A stretch of DNA of 40,746 nt from a bacterium. GTDB lineage: Bacteria > UBP6 > UBA1177. Where the stretch lies: NCBI GenBank assembly GCA_017961325.1, contig JAGCXM010000004.1, forward strand, positions 1 to 40,746, read 5' to 3'. The position numbers and the translations under genes are program-made. The notes beneath the pieces are model-generated. The model saw nothing but the letters and a program-made list of their open reading frames with translations, was not told the DNA's origin and made no database searches. The stretch's first letter is position 1, and every line of letters starts with the position of its first letter. Shown piece after piece: positions 7,617-13,117 of the stretch.

Positions 7617-8264
7617 ATGAGAGAGTGGTTAAGTAAACATAAAAACGAAATAATAACCGGAATAATAACCGGAATTATCGGTACTATTATTGGCACACTT
7701 ATATCATCTGTGTGGCATTACTTTATTGCATTTGTGCCAAGAGCGAGTAATTTTTTACTTAGAAGTTTAATTGATGGAATCTATTATGTTGCTTCAGATC
7801 TAACACATAGTTCTATTCTTACAACTTTACTATTCATATTAATGTTGCCAACAATGTTGTTGCCAATAGTGCTTGTAATTATATTAACTATTGAAAAAAA
7901 GGAAAAATTAAAAGAGGTAAAATTAGAAAATGATATAGAGGATGATGCTACAGGAGGCACACACTCTATTGAAACAAAGAACTATAAAGAAAAAGGGAAT
8001 AAAAATATTACAAAAAAATTAAAAATTATTGGTCTATTGGTGAGCTCTACTTTTACCTTCTTTTTGCTCTTTACTTATGTGCTGATTCCGATGGTGATTT
8101 GGGATAAATTTGAGCGAGATATTACTATAATCGCTCCGTATATGGAGGAAAAAGAGATTCTTACTTTACGTTCAGACTGGGCTCGTATGACAACGCGTGA
8201 TGATTATTCAAAAATATACACATTGATAACAACGAAAAAAACAGAGAATAATATTTTGCCGTAA
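7617..8264 (+). CDS. Unrecognised three-helix membrane protein, first gene of accessory cassette
   Basis: 215 residues, no named family recognised. Three hydrophobic segments are visible at about 12-36, 66-91 and 136-161. The first is a glycine-zipper type helix (ITGIITGIIGTIIGTLI) with Gly every 3-4 residues, which favours helix packing or oligomerisation. A charged loop (92-134) separates helices two and three. The C-terminal part (164-203) is a compact helical segment with FERDITIIAPY, LRSDWARM and DDYSKIYTLI; similar tails are familiar in small uncharacterised membrane proteins of accessory regions, though this is from memory. A strong GAAGGAGGG ribosome site precedes the ATG. The gene is much more AT-rich than the thi genes around it, suggesting transfer. 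Effector or sensor function is not established. Confidence 0.7.
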   Translation: MREWLSKHKNEIITGIITGIIGTIIGTLISSVWHYFIAFVPRASNFLLRSLIDGIYYVASDLTHSSILTTLLFILMLPTMLLPIVLVIILTIEKKEKLKEVKLENDIEDDATGGTHSIETKNYKEKGNKNITKKLKIIGLLVSSTFTFFLLFTYVLIPMVIWDKFERDITIIAPYMEEKEILTLRSDWARMTTRDDYSKIYTLITTKKTENNILP

Positions 8265-8325
8265 AGCCAAAAGATAAATAATGAGTTGCTATTATTTGAA
8301 AACTCTTGAAGTGGAGGTGTAAAAC

Positions 8326-8586
8326 ATGGAATGGTATGAGTGGCTTTTTGATGGTATAGGAACAGCTTTAATTAGTGCAATATTTAGCCTTATTGCATAT
8401 AACGCCGCAATCAAAAACATAGGGAAACAATCACAGACTGCCGGAGATGGTTCCAATCAAAAGCAAGAAATGGTTATAGAAGATTCTGGGGAACACGAAA
8501 ATGTACAAAGCACTATTAAGCAAACTCAAAAGTCTGGTAAAAATTCAAAACAAATGCAAGTAGGGAAAATAAATGACAGAAAATAA
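8326..8586 (+). CDS. Small single-TM protein with two QxQxAGDxSxQ motifs in its tail
   Basis: 86 residues. After MEWYEWLFDG comes one membrane helix (about 9-29, IGTALISAIFSLIAY). The polar tail holds two copies of a Gln/Gly/Asn-rich motif: KQSQTAGDGSNQKQ at 34-47 and KQTQKSGKNSKQMQVGKIN at 65-83. The second ends in MQVGKIN, which resembles the tetrad core of RHIM-like amyloid signalling motifs ([IV]Q[VI]G). The next gene begins with the same motif and overlaps this one by 14 bp. A good GGAGGTG ribosome site precedes the ATG at 8326. Small proteins with a similar WxxDGIGT helix and KQxQxAGD tail recur in accessory DNA, from memory. Function unknown; a membrane anchor or recruiter for the following protein is the working inference. 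Confidence 0.72.
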   Translation: MEWYEWLFDGIGTALISAIFSLIAYNAAIKNIGKQSQTAGDGSNQKQEMVIEDSGEHENVQSTIKQTQKSGKNSKQMQVGKINDRK

Positions 8587-8646
8587 TAAACAGGTTCAAA
8601 AAGCTGGAGATAATTCGCAGCAAATACAAGCTGGAACAATCAATAT
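8428..8646 (+). repeat. Three diverged copies of a QxQxAGDxSxQxQ-coding repeat spanning a gene junction
   Basis: Related DNA units lie at about 8428-8466, 8521-8576 and 8591-8646. The second and third align along about 56 bases with roughly 70 percent identity by eye and are offset by 70 bp, which is not a multiple of three. They are therefore read in two different frames by two overlapping genes. The resulting peptides are KQSQTAGDGSNQKQ, KQTQKSGKNSKQMQVGKIN and KQVQKAGDNSQQIQAGTIN. Confidence 0.75.
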
Positions 8647-9679
8647 TTATCAAGGAATTACAGAGCAGAGAGCACGTGAAATATGTTTTGAAATGGCCAA
8701 AAAAGCACTTGAAGAATGTGCAACAGAAGCTGATGAAACAGCCAATCGACGGATAAATGAGTTCGCAGGGATTCTTGTTCCCCGCATACAAAAAATTGAG
8801 GCAGATTTCAACTCTTTTTCTGATCCGGCTTTTCAAATACTGCTGAAAAAAGCCCAATTAACAGCAGCATGTACTGAACGAAATGATGATTACAAAATTC
8901 TTTCAGAGTTGCTTGTACACAGAGTTAAGAATAAATCTAACATCAAGAAAAAAGCGAGCATCACAAGGGCAGTTGAAATACTTGATCAAATTGATGACGA
9001 TTCATTATTGGCCTTAACTGTTTTTTTGACAATGAGTACTTTTATTCCGATAAGTGGCACTATTTCAAAAGGATTAAAAGTTATATCTGATATATACGAA
9101 AATTTCGATTTAGATTTGTTGCCAAAAGATGATGCTTGGCTGGATAATTTGTCAATATTAGGTGCGTTAACTATTAATAACTTTGGAAAACTTCCAAAAT
9201 TTAAAGATTATCTTTCAAGTGTTTTACCTGGGTATGTGTGTGTAGGCATAAAAAAAGATAGTGATGATTACAAAAAAGCCATAGAAATACTCAAGGAAGC
9301 TAAAATCAACATCAAATTTTTAATTGACCATGAATTACTGGAAGGATATGTGCGGCTTCCTTTAGTTAATAAAGAAGCAATAAATGATTTATCTTACCCT
9401 GTTCCATGTGAATCTTTAGAAAAAACACTAAATATACCGTTGAATGACCAAAATAAGAAAGCTCTGGAACAAGTTTTTGATATGGGTTTAAAAAAATCTC
9501 AAGATGTGTCTTCGGTAAAGGCAAGATTTGTTGAGATGCTAAATTCATATCCTTCCATTAGAAAAGCAATGGAATGGTGGGATTCTATTGAAACAGCTAT
9601 TTTGCCTACTTCGGTTGGAATGGTAATTGGTCATACAAATGCTAAGAGTATAGATCCTTCATTGCCGGATTTAGATTAA
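8573..9679 (+). CDS. Protein with N-terminal AGDNSxQIQAG motif, LPO_1073/Vpar_1526-like
   Basis: 368 residues. Residues 5-25 carry KQVQKAGDNSQQIQAGTIN, the same motif as the tail of the upstream protein. A mostly helical region follows (residues about 30-130: ITEQRAREICFEMAKKALEE, then SFSDPAFQILLKKAQLTAA and ILSELLVHRV). A middle section has a hydrophobic helix (LLALTVFLTMSTFIPISG) and the rest is alpha/beta-like without catalytic motifs I recognise. The N-terminal layout resembles proteins named LPO_1073/Vpar_1526 family; I recall that from memory and cannot verify it. The start overlaps the previous gene by 14 bp with only a weak AGTAGGG site, so translation is probably coupled. AT-rich like its neighbours. 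No enzymatic role can be assigned. Confidence 0.7.
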   Translation: MTENNKQVQKAGDNSQQIQAGTINIYQGITEQRAREICFEMAKKALEECATEADETANRRINEFAGILVPRIQKIEADFNSFSDPAFQILLKKAQLTAACTERNDDYKILSELLVHRVKNKSNIKKKASITRAVEILDQIDDDSLLALTVFLTMSTFIPISGTISKGLKVISDIYENFDLDLLPKDDAWLDNLSILGALTINNFGKLPKFKDYLSSVLPGYVCVGIKKDSDDYKKAIEILKEAKINIKFLIDHELLEGYVRLPLVNKEAINDLSYPVPCESLEKTLNIPLNDQNKKALEQVFDMGLKKSQDVSSVKARFVEMLNSYPSIRKAMEWWDSIETAILPTSVGMVIGHTNAKSIDPSLPDLD

Positions 9680-9726
9680 ATGTATTTCTTCTGTAAGATG
9701 ATCTTTGCCGAATAATACCTAACTTG

Positions 9727-9745
9727 AAGTCGTAAATTGCGACTT
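9727..9745 (+). terminator. Probable terminator of the accessory cassette
   Basis: AAGTCG (9727-9732) and CGACTT (9740-9745) form a 6-bp stem around a 7-base loop, 47 bp after the stop codon, followed by a short T/A-rich tail. The stem is short and the T-run weak. Confidence 0.4.
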
Positions 9746-9805
9746 TAAAAATTAAGTAAAAACCGCCTGAATTTATTTGTGGAACTGCCGAATGCTGAGG
9801 GGTCT

Positions 9806-9828
9806 GAGACGCCATGATATGACGTCTC
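9806..9828. repeat. REP-like palindrome, copy 1 (GAGACG...CGTCTC)
   Basis: GAGACG (9806-9811) pairs with CGTCTC (9823-9828), with further CAT/ATG pairing inside. Read on the minus strand it begins GTAGAGACGT, the same as the element at 12501-12525. It sits in the spacer between accessory block 1 and thiG. Confidence 0.6.
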
Positions 9829-9891
9829 TACGGGATACGGGGTGTTATTTATATTTCTTTCAATTTTTCTTCCGGGTAATTTGCAGTTTTA

Positions 9892-9920
9892 TTGATAAAT
9901 ACGAAAAAAAGAGTGATAAA
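9892..9920 (+). promoter_or_regulatory. Weak candidate promoter for thiG
   Basis: TTGATA (9892-9897), a 17-bp spacer and GATAAA (9915-9920), followed by GCGC and CG. If real, it gives thiG its own transcription now that the accessory block separates it from thiS-thiF. Confidence 0.3.
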
Positions 9921-9965
9921 GCGCCGCTGCGTGTTATCGCAGGATTTTGATCGTTAGGAGGAAAG

Positions 9966-10739
9966 ATGGATAAAAGTGACAAGCTCGTTATCGCGGGGCA
10001 CGAATTTTCGTCCCGTTTCATTCTCGGTTCGGGAAAGTATTCGATGAAACTTATCGAAGCGGCGGTGAAGTATGCCGGTGCCGAGATCATAACTCTGGCG
10101 GTGCGCCGCGCAAATTCCAAGGAGCACGAAAGCATTCTGGACTATATTCCGAAAGGAGTAACGCTGCTTCCCAACACATCCGGAGCGAGAAATGCAGAAG
10201 AGGCAGTCAGGATCGCGAGACTTGCAAGGGAGCTCGGCTGCGGTGATTTCGTAAAGATCGAGATCATGCGCGATACGAAATACCTCCTTCCTGACAATGC
10301 GGAAACGGTGAAAGCGACAGAGATCCTTGCAAAAGAGGGTTTCGTTGTAATGCCTTACATGTACCCCGACCTCAACACGGCGCGCGACCTCGTGAACGCA
10401 GGTGCCGCTTCGGTCATGCCGCTCGCATCTCCGATCGGTTCGAACAAAGGCTTGTGCACACGCGATTTCATACAGATTTTGATTGACGAGATCGACCTTC
10501 CGATAATCGTTGATGCCGGAATAGGCCGCCCGTCACAGGCCTGCGAGGCGATGGAAATGGGAGCCGCAGCGATAATGTCGAACACCGCTCTGGCCACAGC
10601 AGGAGACCTTCCGAAAATGGCGGACGCATTCAGACAGGCGATCGAAGCAGGCAGAAAAGCCTATCTTTCGGGGCTCGGACGAGTCCTTTCGCGCGGCGGC
10701 GCACCCTCTGACACTCTTATCGGATTTTTGCACGATTAG
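9966..10739 (+). CDS. thiG: ThiG thiazole synthase
   Basis: 257 residues, the normal ThiG length. It is a (beta/alpha)8 enzyme that condenses deoxyxylulose 5-phosphate, dehydroglycine (from ThiH) and ThiS-thiocarboxylate into the thiazole phosphate. Family signatures are clear: FILGSGKY at the N-terminus, [26 protein letters not shown], the Schiff-base lysine K97 in FVKIEI, a [15 protein letters not shown] segment, and the phosphate-binding [11 protein letters not shown] and SNTAL near the end. A perfect AGGAGG ribosome site precedes the ATG at 9966. It is separated from thiF by an accessory block and from thiH by another. Confidence 0.95.
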   Translation: MDKSDKLVIAGHEFSSRFILGSGKYSMKLIEAAVKYAGAEIITLAVRRANSKEHESILDYIPKGVTLLPNTSGARNAEEAVRIARLARELGCGDFVKIEIMRDTKYLLPDNAETVKATEILAKEGFVVMPYMYPDLNTARDLVNAGAASVMPLASPIGSNKGLCTRDFIQILIDEIDLPIIVDAGIGRPSQACEAMEMGAAAIMSNTALATAGDLPKMADAFRQAIEAGRKAYLSGLGRVLSRGGAPSDTLIGFLHD

Positions 10740-10810
10740 GAAGTTTATCGGGTTATAATCCGATAAACTTGGCAAAAATCGGAAGTTTATCGGTATGTAA
10801 TCCGATAAAG
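10739..10810 (+). repeat. Tandem pair of palindromic hairpins directly after thiG
   Basis: Hairpin 1: AAGTTTATCGG (10741-10751) pairs perfectly with CCGATAAACTT (10760-10770). Hairpin 2 reuses AAGTTTATCGG (10783-10793), pairing over 8 bp with CCGATAAA (10802-10809). The two units are direct repeats with a 42-bp period, differing mainly in the loop (GTTATAAT versus TATGTAAT). They start 1-2 bases after the thiG stop. They may end or protect the thiG message; no T-run follows, so they look more like REP-type elements than simple terminators. Confidence 0.65.
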
Positions 10811-11214
10811 TCTTCAGCCGTTTTTCTATATAACACGCTTATAAAAGTTGCTTTGTTTTTAATATCGTCGTTATAATTTCTATTTTTGCAATAACAGGCT
10901 TCTCAATAGGCTTATCCGATACCTATGAAGGAGATAAAAAATCATCGAATTCGACGGTGGAGATATTTACGACGAAATCATCGCCAACAAGAATTCTACA
11001 AATCCAAGAATTTTCAAATTCAAAAATGAAGCTCTGATAGAAATAATATTTGGAACAAATACTAGCGAAGAGGATACAAAAATCATAAAAAAGTTATGTG
11101 AAAATCGGGTAAAACCCATGTTAAGTTTTCTAAAATGAAACTGAAAGAAGGGCCTCATTAGGGGTTGGAAAAAGCCCCATTATTTATCTAAAATACGTCA
11201 ATCAGCGCACGGTT
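10740..11214. other. 475-bp stretch after thiG: hairpins and a degraded ORF
   Basis: It holds the two tandem hairpins, an AT-rich section, a well-placed GAAGGAG site at 10928-10934 in front of an open frame lacking a start codon, and a GGGG/CCCC hairpin near 11161-11178. No intact gene is visible. Confidence 0.5.
10938..11138 (+). pseudogene. Start-less 66-codon ORF with a good ribosome site
   Basis: The frame runs from after TAA (10935-10937) to TGA (11136-11138). It encodes IEFDGGDIYDEIIANKN... ending in ENRVKPMLSFLK, a believable small acidic/helical protein. A strong AAGGAG site lies 7-10 bases before ATC-ATC, where a start codon would belong, but there is no ATG, GTG or TTG there. It may be a small gene that lost its start, or one using a rare AUC start. 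No family recognised. Confidence 0.3.
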
Positions 11215-12221
11215 TCACAAAACAACTTCTTGATTTTTCAGGAGATTTTCAATCAGCGGTTTGTAAATTTCATTATCCGCAGAAGTCGTAATTGAACAGA
11301 CCCTGCTTCCTGCGTCTTTTGAAGATGCTCCACAATGATAGATAATCTCGTTTTCCGTGCCGAAATCAATGATGATGTATCTGTCATGAAAAATGCCGTT
11401 TGTCCGCTTGAAAGAAATCGCAACATTCGGATATTCCTTGCAGAAATCATCAAATTCCTTTTGATGCAGACTCTTTTTCAAATTGTCGGTAAAAATCGTG
11501 ATTTTCACATTTGCAGGTACTGATTTAAGGAGGACAAGCGTTTTCAAACCGATGTAATTGTCAATCACGAAAATCGTTTTTTCGACTGTGAATAAATTTC
11601 CTGATACGCCAAGTCCGCTTCAACCGACCTGCCGTTGAGAAACAGGAAATCCTTTTTTATTTCAGTATTGCTGAAATCTTCAATGATTCTGACGACATCA
11701 TCCTTTGTCGGTACATTTGATAATTTTTGGTCTATTCTCGCAATATCTTTGGAGTGTTCTAAAATATTTTCAGTATTTTGAGCTGTTTGAACAGCAAGTT
11801 TTGCTACCTCGTCATATCCGACCAAATGTTCACGTTCAATGATAAAATCTTTCATTCCTTTGAAAAGCCGAATCAGTATTTTGCTCTGCCTGATTGCCAA
11901 ATCACCGCGGAGAACTGTCATCAACATATAAATTCCTTGTTCCGTAAAAGCGTAAGGTTTATATTTTATGTTACTTCCACACCCTGTGTTCAAGGTGAAA
12001 ATTTTGCACCTTGAAAAATATTTTACCTCTGTATCAGAAAGCTGGAACATGAAGTCGTTGTCAAATTTCTCAATATTATTCTTTACTTGTCTGTTGAAAT
12101 TCTTGGTTTCATATCCGTAAATTTCAGCCAGATCAAAGTCCATCATGACCTGCATTCCGCGAATCGTGTAGATTTTAGACCTCAAATCTGTTTCGCTGTG
12201 AATCACTATTTCATTTTCCAT
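11215..12221 (-). pseudogene. ORF6N-domain DNA-binding protein gene, frameshifted
   Basis: Two overlapping frames together make one normal ORF6N-family protein. The first (from ATG 12221 to stop 11565) has the KilA-N-related ORF6N domain: IRGMQVMMDFDLAEIYG, NFNRQVKNN, FMFQLSD and the YAFTEQGIYML signature. A linker follows with QTAQNTENILEHSKDIARIDQKL and FLNGRSVEADLAYQEIYSQSKK. The second frame (11568 to 11215) continues directly: IDNYIGLKTLVLLKS, TIFTDN, FHDRYIIIDFGTENEIIYHCGASSKDAG. The break is at an A6 run (minus strand, 11578-11583); one extra A restores SKKTIFVIDNYIGL. Such proteins are typical of phage and mobile DNA. The start ATG 12221 has GGGG upstream; an upstream TTG at 12233 is less likely. 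Sequencing error, real inactivation or slippage cannot be separated here. Confidence 0.8.
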
Positions 12222-12251
12222 TTCAAACCCCAAAAAAGTTTTACGGTATGT

Positions 12252-12279
12252 AAAATAGAAATTCTAATAATAAAGTCAA
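12252..12279 (-). promoter_or_regulatory. Predicted promoter of the ORF6N gene
   Basis: Minus strand: TTGACT (12279-12274), a 16-bp spacer, TATTTT (12257-12252), then ACAT. The ATG at 12221 follows 30 bp later. Confidence 0.45.
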
Positions 12280-12398
12280 TTTTTACAACATATATTTTGT
12301 GAATTTGTTAAAAAGTAAATAAAAAATTCGAAATAGACTTATGTGATTGTCGTAGAAGTTATAGAAAATCAGTGGGCATGATTTTTAGAGATTGACAT

Positions 12399-12415
12399 GC
12401 GGGCGGACCGCCCGC
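12399..12415. repeat. GC-rich perfect palindrome
   Basis: GCGGGCGG (12399-12406), A, CCGCCCGC (12408-12415): an 8-bp perfect inverted repeat with a one-base centre, standing out in AT-rich DNA and followed by GCTCCGGC. It looks like an intergenic repetitive palindrome rather than a terminator, as no T-run follows. Confidence 0.55.
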
Positions 12416-12480
12416 GCTCCGGCAAAAGAGAGATGAAACAAAAAGCAAATTTTCCCTCTCGCATTTTTTCAAAAGTTGAG

Positions 12481-12486
12481 TATAAT
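12481..12486 (+). promoter_or_regulatory. -10 box of the toxin-antitoxin operon
   Basis: A perfect TATAAT (12481-12486) is followed by ACAT and CGGTTTTTG. The 13 bases GTTGAGTATAATAC are shared with the ankyrin promoter on the other strand at 4.76 kb. The -35 region is poor (TCGCAT at 12459-12464). The palindrome at 12504-12525 would lie in the leader, where it could act as operator or RNA hairpin. Confidence 0.45.
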
Positions 12487-12503
12487 ACATCGGTTTTTGC
12501 GTA

Positions 12504-12525
12504 GAGACGTAACCTGATACGTCTC
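12504..12525. repeat. REP-like palindrome, copy 2 (GAGACGT...ACGTCTC)
   Basis: GAGACGT (12504-12510) pairs perfectly with ACGTCTC (12519-12525) around 8 bases. It shares GTAGAGACGT with the minus-strand reading of the element at 9806-9828. It ends 7 bp before the toxin ribosome site. Confidence 0.6.
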
Positions 12526-12542
12526 ATTTGGCGGAGATTGGT

Positions 12543-12854
12543 ATGGAAATCAATACGCTGAAAGAGTTGTGTTCAGCTTCTAAAATAAAGTGGACAAAGC
12601 ACGGATTGGAGCGGATGCAGGAACGGAACATTTCAACAGCGGATGTTAAAAACTGCATAATGAACGGTGAAATAATTGAGGAATATCCGAATGATTTCCC
12701 GATTCCGAGTGCGTTGGTATTCGGACACAATGTGGAAGACCGCGTTCTGCATACGGTTTGCGGAACCGACGGACAGTTTTTGTATGTTGTGACCGCATAT
12801 TTTCCAGATACGGATAAATTTGAAAGCGATTTAAAGACACGGAGGACAAAATAA
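12543..12854 (+). CDS. DUF4258-domain protein, probable toxin
   Basis: 103 residues from ATG 12543; a TTG 15 bases upstream is possible, but GGAG at 12533-12536 favours the ATG. The DUF4258 pattern is clear: KWTKHGLERMQERNIS near the start (conserved His and Arg), VKNCIMNGEIIEEYP, SALVFGH, and LHTVCGTDGQFLYVVTAYFPD at the end. DUF4258 proteins resemble the RelE/BrnT fold and commonly pair with small antitoxins, here the zinc-finger protein that follows at once. An mRNA-interferase activity is inferred from the fold, not shown. Confidence 0.8.
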   Translation: MEINTLKELCSASKIKWTKHGLERMQERNISTADVKNCIMNGEIIEEYPNDFPIPSALVFGHNVEDRVLHTVCGTDGQFLYVVTAYFPDTDKFESDLKTRRTK

Positions 12855-13082
12855 ATGTGCATGTATTGCAGAAATTCTGAATTAAAGGCTGCGACAACGA
12901 CGCATGTTGTCAATTATAACAATTGTGTGATCATCATCAAAAATGTTCCGTGCGAAGAGTGCACTCAATGCGGTGAAAAGTATTATTCCGAAGAGACTGC
13001 GGGACGTCTGGAACAGCTCGTGGATGCCGCAAAAAAGATAATGCAGGAAATTTCGGTAATCGACTATCTTAAAGTTGCGTAA
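12855..13082 (+). CDS. YgiT/MqsA-type zinc-finger protein, probable antitoxin
   Basis: 75 residues starting directly after the DUF4258 stop (TAAATG). Zinc ligands are C2-x2-C5 and C36-x2-C39 (CTQCGEKYY), the YgiT-type finger found at the N-terminus of MqsA. The helix-turn-helix half of MqsA is absent, so this short form probably binds toxin rather than DNA. The C-terminal helix (SEETAGRLEQLVDAAKKIM) is usual for these short antitoxins. It forms a two-gene module with the upstream gene and sits just before thiH. Confidence 0.82.
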   Translation: MCMYCRNSELKAATTTHVVNYNNCVIIIKNVPCEECTQCGEKYYSEETAGRLEQLVDAAKKIMQEISVIDYLKVA

Positions 13083-13117
13083 ATGTGCCTCAACATCCTG
13101 AATTTAAAGGAGAAATT

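Larger units (their letters stand above)
12222..12542. other. 320-bp divergent region between ORF6N gene and toxin-antitoxin pair
   Basis: It holds the minus-strand ORF6N promoter, an AT-rich section with no ORF, a GC-rich palindrome (12399-12415), a plus-strand -10 box (12481-12486) and a second GAGACGT palindrome (12504-12525) just before the toxin ribosome site. Confidence 0.55.

Noticed and set aside
9801-9830. CTGAGA near 9804 (and ACCTGATACG near 12513) as TPP riboswitch pieces
   Set aside because: Both fall inside the GAGACGT palindromes; the remaining thi-box elements are missing, and thiS has only a 29-bp gap after its predicted -10 box.
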